A stretch of 47,048 nt of DNA, taken from NCBI GenBank assembly GCA_043718245.1, contig JAYSWB010000029.1:1-47048 (forward strand), read 5' to 3'. The notes beneath the pieces are model-generated. The model saw only the letters and a list, made by a program, of their open reading frames with translations. It did no database searches and was not told the origin of the DNA. Of the stretch, positions 7,680-15,816 are shown piece after piece (within the stretch, counting starts at the first letter, position 1; the number at the start of each line of letters is the position of its first letter). This DNA comes from JBAXAB01 sp043718245. GTDB lineage: Bacteria; Patescibacteriota; Minisyncoccia; Phycocordibacterales; CAIZLB01. The translations under genes were made by a program, and so were the position numbers.

Positions 7680-8153
7680 TTAAAAACCTATAGAGTTCAT
7701 GACTCTATGAGAAAATGATCCACGGTGTTCTTCTTCAGGTATATGTTCTAAAAGATGAGCGCGGACCAATTCTGGGTCAACATCCCAAATCATTGGAATA
7801 TGAATTAGAGGGACAAGCGGTTTACTTGAACGGATGTACAGTACCGAAGGCATTTCATAGTGATCATTATTTTCAACCCAAAAAGAATGCAGAGTACCGA
7901 AAGGATAAAGTACATTATCGATTAATATCCCAGCGCCATTTATCTCAAACCTAACATGATCAGGCTCCTTGTTTGCAAAAAGTATCATGCACGCACCACC
8001 AACCAGTATTAAAATCGATAGAATGTAGTTATTAAAAAGAAGGGCAATAATAAAAGCTGATACTGTAATTATTCCAACAGCCCAGAACCAATCAGGGCTT
8101 TTTTCACGATGTTCATATTCATGATTGTGCCAGATAATAGGATCTTTCTTCAT
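7680..8153 (-). CDS. conserved-type membrane protein, unknown function
   Basis: The 157 residues begin with a soluble WHNHEYEHREKSPDWFW segment, then two close membrane helices (about 24-60: VGIITVSAFIIALLFNNYIL and SILILVGGACMILFA), and end in a cytoplasmic domain (HVRFEINGAGILIDNVLYPF onward) that looks like a PH-type or bPH-like small beta domain. This layout is common in Parcubacteria hypothetical proteins. A leaderless promoter lies directly upstream. No function can be assigned. Confidence 0.75.
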   Translation of the reverse strand: MKKDPIIWHNHEYEHREKSPDWFWAVGIITVSAFIIALLFNNYILSILILVGGACMILFANKEPDHVRFEINGAGILIDNVLYPFGTLHSFWVENNDHYEMPSVLYIRSSKPLVPLIHIPMIWDVDPELVRAHLLEHIPEEEHRGSFSHRVMNSIGF

Positions 8154-8161
8154 TTGATACT

Positions 8162-8170
8162 ATTGTAGCA
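8162..8170 (-). promoter_or_regulatory. extended -10 promoter, leaderless start
   Basis: Minus-strand TGC-TACAAT is followed by 8 bases and then the ATG at 8153. Confidence 0.55.
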
Positions 8171-8236
8171 TTGCCTTGTTGTGCTGGGAATGGAGTATAA
8201 TGGATAAGTTACTAATAACCCATATTAAAAACCACC

Positions 8237-11200
8237 ATGTTCGAATTTGTATTAATCGTTGCCGCATTTATCATTCTTTTAATGAAGATTCACAAAGTAG
8301 AAGACCGTATTGGTACTCTAGAGAAAAGAGGATCTTCGCAAGTTAGCCCTGTAACAGTTCAAATACCAACACCACAACAATCCCCAATCATTCCTGTTCC
8401 TCCTCCAATCAATAATGAAGAAGAATGGGGAAGGGTTCTCGGTGTTGCTGGAGTAGTTGCGGTAATTCTAGGAGTCTCATTTTTCCTAAAATACGCCTTT
8501 GCGAATAATATTATCGGGGTAACAGGTAGAGTGATTATCGGAATCATCGCAGGTATCGCATTCATTTCCGCTGGACAATATCTGCGTGAAAAATACAGAG
8601 CGTATTCGAACATTCTTATTGGTTGTGGTATCGGATTATTGTACCTTACAACATTTGCTAGTTTTGCTTTCTATAACCTCATTTCAAGTCCAGTGGCGTA
8701 CGGCCTCCTTATTGGTATTTCGGCTCTTTCTGTTGTTCTCAGTATTGTAGATAAAGCCATAGTTTTGGCCATGATCGGAGTGATTGGTGGTTTTTTGACA
8801 CCGGTATTTATGACTCTTTCAAACGCATCGCTATCTCAGGTTTTGACCTATGTTTTGATTTTAAATGTCGGAGTGATGGTTGTTGCATACGTTTACAAAT
8901 GGAGGAAGCTGACAGCGACAGCTTTCGCGGGTACTTGGCTTCTCGTCTTTATGTGTTTCATGAATCTATATGAAAAAACCGACAGGGTAGAAATGGCAAT
9001 GTTCCTGTTTTTATACTTTGCTGTTTTCCTTTTGTCGTCGCTTTTCCACCATGTTATTCGAAAAGAAATGTCAGACTATACGGACCTTGCGATTATTGTT
9101 GTGAATGGGCTTGGTTACACAGCTGTCACGTATACATTATTATACGAGCCTTTCAAAAACTTTATGGGGTTCTTTATGATATTGATGGCGCTCTTATACT
9201 TTGCAATTGCTTTATTGTCATTCAAGACCAACAAAGAGAACAAATTACTAAATATGTTTTTACCAGCCATGGCAGCTTTATTTTTGACGCTCGCAATTCC
9301 TGCACAATTAGACGGCCCATGGATTGCACTCGCGTGGTTTGTTGAGGCGATCCTTATGTACATGCTTGACTATAGCTTGAAAGGTAAGAATTTGTACTCT
9401 TATGGGGTTATTGTTTTTGTGGTTAGTGCAATATATACATTCATAAGATACGTTGACAGTGCGGTTTATGGGAAATCATTCAACTTTTTGTGGAACGAAA
9501 GGTTCTTTATCTTCTTGGTTGGAATCGTCACTGCTTATCTTTTGGCTTTTATCATAAGTAAAGCCGTAAAAGATGGAATGGATCTTACAGAGGGCACAAA
9601 AAGCTTGATGGTTGTTTACTTTGTCGTAGCCCAAGTTGCGAGTATTTTTATTCTTACTTCTGAAATCTCACAACTGTACTCTAGCAAAGTCTATGCTAAG
9701 ACAGAGGTGCTAAATAAAGAAATTGTACAATTGCAGCAGAATTATTATTCGGTCAATACTTATAATAATGTGAATGCAATGACCGACGCTCAAATTGCGG
9801 ACTATCAAAACACTCTAGCGGAAAAAAGCCAGGAACTTTCAAAGGTTACACAAAGTAATTCAAACGAGAGAAATACTGTTATCGATATAGTTTGGATTTT
9901 GTATGCCCTGATCTCTATCGCGATTGGATTTTCTGCAAAGAGTAAATGGTTTAGGACTACAGGATTGGTTTTGATGGCGATTACGGCTGTAAAGATATTC
10001 GTAGATGTTTGGGATTTAGGGCCGGTGTATAGGATAGTCACTTCATTAGTTTTCGGTATTATTGCGCTTGTGGCTTCATTTATTTATGCTAAATATAAAG
10101 ACAAGTTGAAAGTAGGAGCCGTTACACTCATGTTGATTGGAGTCCTTTCTTTCCCGGGATTTACTTTTGCCGCTACAGATAGGGAGCTTGTTGAGGCGTC
10201 ACCATATCGTGCTGAAATAAGTTCAGCATCGATGATTCAAGGACGTCCAACACGCCTAGCTCTTCCCGCCGAAGTACAAGAGAAAAGTAATATATCAGAT
10301 ATCAGGGTGTTTACAGGGATAGGTGCTCAGGTGCCGTACACTTTGAATTACTCTTCGTTCTCTGAAAAGCAAGAAGTTGTTAATTTAGATGTAAAAAACT
10401 TGTCAGTCAGAAACGGCCAACTTGAATTTTTACTTGATAATAAGGAGCAACTATCCTTAACGCATAATTCAATCAATTTCTTAAACACATCATCGCAGAC
10501 AAATTTTCGCTACATTATAAGAGTTTACGGCTCAGATGTTTCAATCTCTATCGATAGTAATAATTGGAGAGAATTGACTTTGGATACTAAACCTCAGTAT
10601 GTTTTTAATTTTTACGACACAATGACTGGGAGGTCTGTTTCAAATTATTCCATTTCTTATGAACCAAGTAGTACCAAATTTTTGAAAATAATTTTAATAC
10701 CGTTTGACAAAAACTTGGCTTTAGAGAGCGACGTAAACTTTAACAACAATCTTTTCGAGTTTAAGCCAAAGAATGTTATGGTCGGAGGCGTAATTACTCA
10801 ACAGGCTTTAGTTTCCGGTCTTAAAGAGAGTCCTATTTCAATGGATACCAAAATTGTCCAGAATGAAAAAAATCAAACAACTGAAATTTACGTTGATTTT
10901 AAAGATAAGGGTGTTTTGGTGAATGGGATTGACCTCGTCGGATCTTCTTTGAACTTTTATCGAAACGTTAGCGTTCAGGTCAAGAATGACGTTGTAGCAG
11001 AAGGTGTAAACAATTATCAAAAGTTTATTCCAAGCCATAACGGAGAATGGTACCCACTGGGTAATGTAAACAGTATCTATTCTTTTACAAAAGAGGATGG
11101 TACTAAATTGGAAAGTCTACGCATAAACTTTCCAATGACCAAAGCGTCTCATTACAAAATTGTTATTGATAATCAGGACAATCAACCTTTATCATTAGAG

Positions 11201-11527
11201 CCAAAAGTAATATTCAATGCTCCTGTTGCTGTGTTGACATTTATTCCGAGAAGTCAGGGTCCTTTTTACTTGTATTTTGGAGGAAATCTAAGTGCACCAG
11301 TATATGATATTGACTCAGTTCTAGAGAATACTTCACTAAAACAAAAAGATATTTCAACTGTTGTTGTATCCAGCGTGCTTTCTAATCCAGAATATAAGCC
11401 AATTGTCCCTGTCATACCCTTTAGTGAAAAATATGCATGGCTTCTAAATGTAGTGTTGGTATTACTAGTTGCCTTTATCGCGCTTCTAATTGTTTCGTAT
11501 GTAAGGAAAGTGAGGAAATTGTCTTAG
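8237..11527 (+). CDS. DUF2339 membrane protein fused to a DUF3999-like domain
   Basis: The 1096-residue protein starts with a membrane helix and a short coiled coil. A Pro/Gln linker then leads into a DUF2339-type polytopic region (EEWGRVLGVAGVVAVILGVSFFLKYAF onward, about 20 or more helices to about residue 640). After a helix that reads like a signal peptide (IGVLSFPGFTFA), the remainder is extracytoplasmic beta-rich sequence. Its start (RPTRLALPAEVQ, then ISDIRVFTGIGAQVPYTL) resembles DUF3999. One C-terminal helix (LLNVVLVLLVAFIALLIVSYV) anchors it. In other bacteria DUF2339 and DUF3999 are often adjacent separate genes, so this looks like a fusion. The role is unknown and probably lies in the cell envelope. 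Confidence 0.8.
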   Translation: MFEFVLIVAAFIILLMKIHKVEDRIGTLEKRGSSQVSPVTVQIPTPQQSPIIPVPPPINNEEEWGRVLGVAGVVAVILGVSFFLKYAFANNIIGVTGRVIIGIIAGIAFISAGQYLREKYRAYSNILIGCGIGLLYLTTFASFAFYNLISSPVAYGLLIGISALSVVLSIVDKAIVLAMIGVIGGFLTPVFMTLSNASLSQVLTYVLILNVGVMVVAYVYKWRKLTATAFAGTWLLVFMCFMNLYEKTDRVEMAMFLFLYFAVFLLSSLFHHVIRKEMSDYTDLAIIVVNGLGYTAVTYTLLYEPFKNFMGFFMILMALLYFAIALLSFKTNKENKLLNMFLPAMAALFLTLAIPAQLDGPWIALAWFVEAILMYMLDYSLKGKNLYSYGVIVFVVSAIYTFIRYVDSAVYGKSFNFLWNERFFIFLVGIVTAYLLAFIISKAVKDGMDLTEGTKSLMVVYFVVAQVASIFILTSEISQLYSSKVYAKTEVLNKEIVQLQQNYYSVNTYNNVNAMTDAQIADYQNTLAEKSQELSKVTQSNSNERNTVIDIVWILYALISIAIGFSAKSKWFRTTGLVLMAITAVKIFVDVWDLGPVYRIVTSLVFGIIALVASFIYAKYKDKLKVGAVTLMLIGVLSFPGFTFAATDRELVEASPYRAEISSASMIQGRPTRLALPAEVQEKSNISDIRVFTGIGAQVPYTLNYSSFSEKQEVVNLDVKNLSVRNGQLEFLLDNKEQLSLTHNSINFLNTSSQTNFRYIIRVYGSDVSISIDSNNWRELTLDTKPQYVFNFYDTMTGRSVSNYSISYEPSSTKFLKIILIPFDKNLALESDVNFNNNLFEFKPKNVMVGGVITQQALVSGLKESPISMDTKIVQNEKNQTTEIYVDFKDKGVLVNGIDLVGSSLNFYRNVSVQVKNDVVAEGVNNYQKFIPSHNGEWYPLGNVNSIYSFTKEDGTKLESLRINFPMTKASHYKIVIDNQDNQPLSLEPKVIFNAPVAVLTFIPRSQGPFYLYFGGNLSAPVYDIDSVLENTSLKQKDISTVVVSSVLSNPEYKPIVPVIPFSEKYAWLLNVVLVLLVAFIALLIVSYVRKVRKLS

Positions 11528-12345
11528 CGTAAAAGATTTACGGATGAAGTTCCTACTGATGGAACTGGAACAGGAACTACAGCTTCGGTCTGAGTGTTTA
11601 CAGCATCTTCATCTTTTTTATCGATAAGTATCTTGCTTGATGTCGCAAGACTGCTTTCTAGTAGCGAGCGTTCCTTTGTAAAATCAAGTATATCTTTCTC
11701 AATCTTTTCAAGGGTCTTTAATAAAGGTAATTTTTTATCCTTGGTAATATTTTCCAAGTTCTTCTTGCGATCAATTAAAGAATTTTCCAAGTCTGAACTG
11801 ATTATTATTGCAGCATCTATCCGGCCTTCCTCTTTAAGTTTTAAGATATTATCTCTGACCCGTTTTGATTGCGCGTCCAAGATTGTATTAAAAAATTCAT
11901 CTTTCGAGTCGTCTATTTTTCCTTTGATCGTTAACTTTTCAATTTCATCAATGCGAACAACAGTATGTTTTACAGCAATTCTGGCCTTTGCTTCGGTGCC
12001 TCTCGCGAGAGCAATTTCAAGTTTTTCATTGACATTAATTTTTATAGGATAAAGCAAGTCTCCGGGAAGGGAATTGCCAGCAGCATATGCAGTAACACTT
12101 CCTCCAAATATTAATATTAGAGTTAAAACAACAACTACTAATTGGCGTGATTTTACAAATGGGCTTGTAAATAAGAACTTAGATTTAACTGATCCATGCT
12201 TTTCAATAAAGTTCTTTAAAAATAATGCTCCCTCTGTTTTTTCTTCGTGGGACAGAGAATTTTCCTTTGCTATAGAGAAAAGCTCATGAATCTCCTCATG
12301 TATTTCGTGGTCATGTATTTTGTTGTTTTGGTTGTTTTTATACAT
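11524..12345 (-). CDS. DUF5667 membrane protein, putative anti-sigma factor
   Basis: The 273-residue protein has an N-terminal cytoplasmic part (EEIHELFSIAKENSLSHEEKT), one membrane helix (about 69-88, LVVVVLTLILIFGGSVTAYA), then the DUF5667 hallmark AAGNSLPGDLLYPIKINVNEKLEIAL, and a helical extracytoplasmic region. Its start codon overlaps the end of the ECF sigma gene by 8 bases, the classic arrangement for a sigma factor and its membrane-bound anti-sigma factor. The inferred role is to hold the sigma factor until an envelope signal releases it. It converges with the DUF2339 fusion gene, overlapping by 4 bases. Confidence 0.8.
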   Translation of the reverse strand: MYKNNQNNKIHDHEIHEEIHELFSIAKENSLSHEEKTEGALFLKNFIEKHGSVKSKFLFTSPFVKSRQLVVVVLTLILIFGGSVTAYAAGNSLPGDLLYPIKINVNEKLEIALARGTEAKARIAVKHTVVRIDEIEKLTIKGKIDDSKDEFFNTILDAQSKRVRDNILKLKEEGRIDAAIIISSDLENSLIDRKKNLENITKDKKLPLLKTLEKIEKDILDFTKERSLLESSLATSSKILIDKKDEDAVNTQTEAVVPVPVPSVGTSSVNLLR

Positions 12346-12916
12346 TTTCTTTATTAAAAAGTTTCTTTAGTATCGAAATCCCTCTGTGGACCCTTACCGA
12401 CACAGTGTTTTCGGAGGCTCCTGTTATTTTGGCCATTTCGTCTAATTCTAAACCTTGTACATATCTCATGAACACTGCCTCGGCATAGGGTTCTTGAATC
12501 TTTGAGATAAGTCTTAAAGCTTTGCCCCCATCTATTTGATCCGTCATTGATGAACCTTCGTCGATAGAAATCTCAAACCCCTCATTCTGGAGAACATCTA
12601 GGGATTGTGCCACCCCACGCCTACCACGTCTTCGGTACTCATCAATAATCAAGTTTCCGGCTATCTTGTAAAGAACTGCCTTCAGGCTTTTAACCTCTAC
12701 GTCTTTTTTACACATGAGTACCCAAGTTTTTGCAAAAGTTTCCTGCATAAAATCCTTAGCCATCTCTCGATCACTCAATTTGAAAAGACAGAATCGGAAG
12801 ATGTGATCCGAATAGGTTTTGTATGCCTCTAGAAACGTATTTTGTGCTTTCTCCATATATAAAGACGAAGAAGGGGAGGTTTGGTTGCTGATGGAACTAC
12901 CCTTCTCGGGGTCCAT
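12338..12916 (-). CDS. ECF-type RNA polymerase sigma factor
   Basis: This 192-residue protein has sigma region 2 (DHIFRFCLFKLSDREMAKDFMQETFAKTW, then IAGNLIIDEYRRRGRR) and region 4 (LELDEMAKITGASENTVSVRVHRGISILKKLF). It lacks regions 1 and 3, as is usual for ECF sigma factors. It redirects RNA polymerase to a specific regulon. The downstream overlapping DUF5667 gene is the likely anti-sigma factor. The acidic, serine-rich N-terminal 20 residues are an extension. No clear extended -10 is seen directly before the ATG. Confidence 0.92.
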   Translation of the reverse strand: MDPEKGSSISNQTSPSSSLYMEKAQNTFLEAYKTYSDHIFRFCLFKLSDREMAKDFMQETFAKTWVLMCKKDVEVKSLKAVLYKIAGNLIIDEYRRRGRRGVAQSLDVLQNEGFEISIDEGSSMTDQIDGGKALRLISKIQEPYAEAVFMRYVQGLELDEMAKITGASENTVSVRVHRGISILKKLFNKENV

Positions 12917-12960
12917 CTTAAACTGCTTATTTGTACATGTCTACTGGTGGGTAGGGGTTT

Positions 12961-13224
12961 TTAAGAGTATAGCTCGCTGTGTGTGCCAATTTCTAGAATA
13001 TGGTAGAGATTGTCTGAAACCTTTCTATAAATAAGGCGAATATCAGGTGTGATGTTTATACTTCGGCAATTAGCGTATTCCCCGTGAAGTTTATGATTAT
13101 TTAGAACATGATTAAATTCATCATTTCTAAAAAGATTCACCCTTTGTTTAAGGATTAATAGAATCTTTAGGTCAAGTTTTTTAATCCTTTTCTTGGCCCT
13201 GTTAGATGTAATAATTATTTTCAT
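12961..13224 (-). CDS. RelE/YafQ-family toxin (mRNA interferase)
   Basis: The 87-residue basic protein fits the RelE/ParE fold: KRIKKLDLKILLILKQRVNLF helices, HKLHGEYANCRSINI, PDIRLIYRKV, and the C-terminal EIGTHSELYS strand found in RelE/StbE and YafQ toxins. Such toxins cut mRNA in the ribosomal A site. It follows the RelB/DinJ-type antitoxin by 6 bases in one operon, with the antitoxin translated first. The assignment to the RelE rather than the gyrase-poisoning ParE type is by resemblance only. Confidence 0.85.
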   Translation of the reverse strand: MKIIITSNRAKKRIKKLDLKILLILKQRVNLFRNDEFNHVLNNHKLHGEYANCRSINITPDIRLIYRKVSDNLYHILEIGTHSELYS

Positions 13225-13230
13225 AGGATC

Positions 13231-13500
13231 TTAAACTCCAAGTTCATCAAAAAGTTCACTTATATCCTTATACGGTTTTAATTTTCCAGAAGCAAACTCT
13301 CTTTCGGCCTCAGCAATAGAACCTCTCAAATATTTTGAAGGTTTAAGTGGAATAGAAAGATTAATTTCTTTGTCACGAACAAACTGTCGCAGTAGGGCAT
13401 TAATAATGGTTCCCAAGGGTATTCCTAAAGCCTCCGCGGTCTTTTTAGCCTCTTGTTTTTGTTTTGGATCTATTTTAATACTAAGCATGGTTTTCTTCAT
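13231..13500 (-). CDS. RelB/DinJ-family antitoxin
   Basis: The 89 residues begin with a ribbon-helix-helix DNA-binding domain (MLSIKIDPKQKQEAKKTAEALGI then PLGTIINALLRQFV), typical of RelB/DinJ. A C-terminal tail (GSIAEAEREFASGKLKPYKD) should wrap the toxin. It neutralises the 12961-13224 toxin and probably represses the operon through the palindrome overlapping its promoter. The start follows the -10 box by 6 bases, so the mRNA should be leaderless. Confidence 0.88.
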   Translation of the reverse strand: MKKTMLSIKIDPKQKQEAKKTAEALGIPLGTIINALLRQFVRDKEINLSIPLKPSKYLRGSIAEAEREFASGKLKPYKDISELFDELGV

Positions 13501-13534
13501 ATCCGAAGTATATACTTTGGATATGTAGTGTCAA
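13501..13534 (-). promoter_or_regulatory. promoter and palindromic operator of the toxin-antitoxin operon
   Basis: TTGACA (13529-13534) and TATACT (13507-13512) are 16 bases apart on the minus strand, and 6 bases separate the -10 from the ATG. A 22-base palindrome with one mismatched pair (13501-13522, half-site ATCCGAAGTAT) covers the -10 box, as expected for RelB-type autorepression. Confidence 0.75.
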
Positions 13535-13585
13535 TGTAACATGTTGAGATGAAATAAAAATAAAAAAGTTCTGAAGAAACACAAA

Positions 13586-13625
13586 GCCCGCCATCACTAC
13601 GACAGGGGCTCGTGTGATGGCGGGC
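13586..13625 (-). terminator. intrinsic terminator with two-part stem
   Basis: GCCCGCCATCAC (13586-13597) pairs perfectly with 13614-13625, with an inner ACGA/TCGT pairing. The minus-strand continuation is T-rich. It lies one base past the stop of the 13627-13953 gene. Confidence 0.8.
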
Positions 13626-13626
13626 G

Positions 13627-13953
13627 CTAGGCTGCTTTTGTAATCAGCTCTCCCTCGACTGATAGCAGGCAATTTTTCAAGGGGGGAACATCATCCGAAG
13701 TCACCCCGTGAAGCATTTCGCAACATTCTCTACAGCCAAAGAAGGGAATTACCGATCCGTGGATGTTGCGAAGGGCCAAGTCTACTGCAGGATTCCTACA
13801 TTTATCGATCCAGCACATGTAGCCGTCTGGAAACTGGGGGAATTCTGGTGACAGGCTATAGAACGTGTGATAGTCCGTTCCAAACAGCCTTGTGGCTAGG
13901 TCTTTGACTGTCCAGCGATCGATGGACGTTTCAAATATTGGCGTTGCATTCAT
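13627..13953 (-). CDS. small cysteine-containing protein of unknown function, GC-rich
   Basis: From the ATG at 13953 the protein has 108 residues. It carries CWIDKC and FFGCRECCEML, five cysteines that could bind a metal ion, plus an N-terminal segment FETSIDRWTVKDLATRLFG that looks helical. Another ATG 12 codons upstream (13989) is possible. I prefer the inner one because a perfect hairpin occupies 13984-14002 and would lie in the leader. The gene is GC-richer than its surroundings and has its own terminator, like several other single genes in this window. No family is recognised. Confidence 0.65.
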   Translation of the reverse strand: MNATPIFETSIDRWTVKDLATRLFGTDYHTFYSLSPEFPQFPDGYMCWIDKCRNPAVDLALRNIHGSVIPFFGCRECCEMLHGVTSDDVPPLKNCLLSVEGELITKAA

Positions 13954-13983
13954 TGGTGTTTTTTGTTGGTTGAGTTTGTACTT

Positions 13984-14002
13984 ATACATATTGAATATGT
14001 AT
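13984..14002 (-). promoter_or_regulatory. leader hairpin
   Basis: ATACATAT and ATATGTAT form a perfect 8-bp stem with a 3-base loop, 30 bases before the preferred start at 13953. Confidence 0.45.
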
Positions 14003-14142
14003 CTAGGGAGAAGAATATAATGGGGAAGGCAAATAAAAATAAAGAAGTTGTGAAGATTTGGTCATTACATCTTCAGGAAATCTTTATGAAAAATTCATGT
14101 GGGCTTGTTACTATTTAATGATATATACTAATAAATAAGGTC

Positions 14143-14985
14143 ATGAAAAAGAAAATTGATACAACAAAACAAATAGCAGTTTTTGAGGGAAAGGAAGTCC
14201 GTCGCGTTTGGCACAAGGAGCAATGGTATTTTGCCGTCAATGACGTAGTTCTGCTTCTTTCTGAAACCACCAACATTTCTGACTACATAAAGAAAATGAG
14301 ACAACGAGATGAGGAGCTTGGCAAAGGGTGGGGACAATTTGTCACCCCCCTTTCGATAGAAACAAAAGGAGGTATTCAAAAGGTAAATTGCGCTAATTTG
14401 TCTGGTATTTTCCGAATTATCCAGTCCATCCCTTCACCAAAAGCCGAACCTTTCAAACAGTGGCTGGCAAAAGTCGGACAGGAACGTATAGAGGAAATAC
14501 AAGATCCTGAAAGGGCTGTGTTGAGAGCCAAGAAGATATATGAGCAAAAGGGTCATGACGAGGACTGGATTGCCAAGCGTATGCGAGGTATCAATGTCCG
14601 TAATACTCTTACCGATGAATGGAAAAACAGAGAAGCAAAAGAAGGGATTGAATTTGCCATTCTCACTAATGAAATATACAAAGGTACTTTTGAGATGACT
14701 GCTCAAGAAATAAAGGATTACAAAAAAATCAGAAAGCAGGATAATGCGCGAGACCATATGAATGAGCTTGAACTTATCCTCACAATGTTAGGAGAAGCGA
14801 CAACAACAGAGATTTCACGGAGCAGAGAGTCAAAAGGATTTCCCTCTCTCCGAAAAGATGCAAAAGATGGAGGTAGTGTTTCAGGTAATGCCCGCAAAGA
14901 AATTGAAAGTAAGACAGGGAAGAGGGTGGCAACCCGTGAAAACTTTTTAGATAAAAGTAAAAAGTTGCTAAATAAGAAAAAGTGA
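14143..14985 (+). CDS. Bro-N domain protein, phage antirepressor-like
   Basis: The 280-residue protein opens with a Bro-N (BRO family N-terminal) domain: IAVFEGKEVRRVWHKEQWYFAVNDVVLLLSE, then NISDYIKKMRQRD and IFRIIQSIPSPKAEPFKQWLAKV. Bro-N domains occur in phage antirepressors and DNA-binding regulators. The C-terminal half (LTDEWKNREAKEGIEFAILTNEIYK, then SGNARKEIESKTGKRV) matches the tail of DinD/RhuM-like proteins that accompany Bro-N. It is a single gene with a TATACT box and an AAGG motif before the ATG. It is probably a relic or cargo of a mobile element. Its target is unknown. Confidence 0.8.
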   Translation: MKKKIDTTKQIAVFEGKEVRRVWHKEQWYFAVNDVVLLLSETTNISDYIKKMRQRDEELGKGWGQFVTPLSIETKGGIQKVNCANLSGIFRIIQSIPSPKAEPFKQWLAKVGQERIEEIQDPERAVLRAKKIYEQKGHDEDWIAKRMRGINVRNTLTDEWKNREAKEGIEFAILTNEIYKGTFEMTAQEIKDYKKIRKQDNARDHMNELELILTMLGEATTTEISRSRESKGFPSLRKDAKDGGSVSGNARKEIESKTGKRVATRENFLDKSKKLLNKKK

Positions 14986-15010
14986 ATGCATTAATCATTG
15001 AAAGAGAAAA

Positions 15011-15030
15011 GCCACCCTTTCACAGGTGGC
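15011..15030 (+). terminator. weak hairpin after the Bro-N gene
   Basis: GCCACC and GGTGGC pair around an 8-base loop 25 bases past the stop. No T-run follows, so function as a terminator is uncertain. Confidence 0.3.
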
Positions 15031-15123
15031 CATTCTCGACTGGCGGGGGGTATTAGACGAAGTTAGAACCTCTTTAATGATGTCAGATTATACTAAATTC
15101 AATATCGTGAACACTTGGTAGGG

Positions 15124-15810
15124 TTACTTACTCAATTTAAAAATAATAAAATCTTTAATCTTGTTTCCGTTCAGTTCATATTCAGGGGTATAGATTTTAT
15201 CTACAACCTTTAACCCAGCTTCCTCAAATGCTTGCTGATACCATTCAATCGGTCTGTGGGTCTCTATAATCTCATAACCCCCTTCTTTCTTTACCTTTTT
15301 GTAGTTGTGATTGGTTTCGTACGCATCTCCAGTTGGAAAGCGAAAATCCAGTTGAGACTCTGCGACTTGGAAGATTTTTGGATTACAGAAACCACTGTAT
15401 ATGAAACCGCCTTCTTTCAGTTCATTTTTTATATTTTCAATTATATTTCGCACTTCTGTTTCTGGAACAATACAAAGCACAAGGTTGCAAATTATAATAT
15501 CAAAGTGGTTTTGAGGAATTTCTTCTGGCGTTGAGTAGATGTTTTCACCTCCTATTTTAGCTCCCGATTTCTCTCGCATTTCAGGGCTATTGTCATAGAC
15601 TTTAATATTACCGCCAAGTTTTTGAATAGCTAAAGCGAGAACACCTGGCCCTGCTCCGTAATCCAATACTTCCTTACCTCTTACATCACCCAAAGCAGGA
15701 ATAAGAGTATGGTCATAGGAAGCAAGTTTCAGATTTTCTGCATCAAGCTCTTGGGCCACTACACCCCATTCTTTTTGGTCAGCTACAATTTTTGTGTTTT
15801 GGTCGGCCAT
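15124..15810 (-). CDS. class I SAM-dependent methyltransferase
   Basis: The 228 residues carry SAM-binding motif I (EVLDYGAGPGVLALAI, about 47-62), the acidic motif II (IKVYDNSPEM) and motif IV (FDIIICNLVLCIV). This is a class I methyltransferase of the small-molecule (UbiE/Tam-like) type. The C-terminal IEWYQQAFEEAGLKVVDKIY strand is also typical. The substrate is not predictable. It lies 6 bases downstream of the purine permease gene on the same strand, so the two are probably co-transcribed. Confidence 0.88.
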   Translation of the reverse strand: MADQNTKIVADQKEWGVVAQELDAENLKLASYDHTLIPALGDVRGKEVLDYGAGPGVLALAIQKLGGNIKVYDNSPEMREKSGAKIGGENIYSTPEEIPQNHFDIIICNLVLCIVPETEVRNIIENIKNELKEGGFIYSGFCNPKIFQVAESQLDFRFPTGDAYETNHNYKKVKKEGGYEIIETHRPIEWYQQAFEEAGLKVVDKIYTPEYELNGNKIKDFIIFKLSK

Positions 15811-15816
15811 AAGGTT

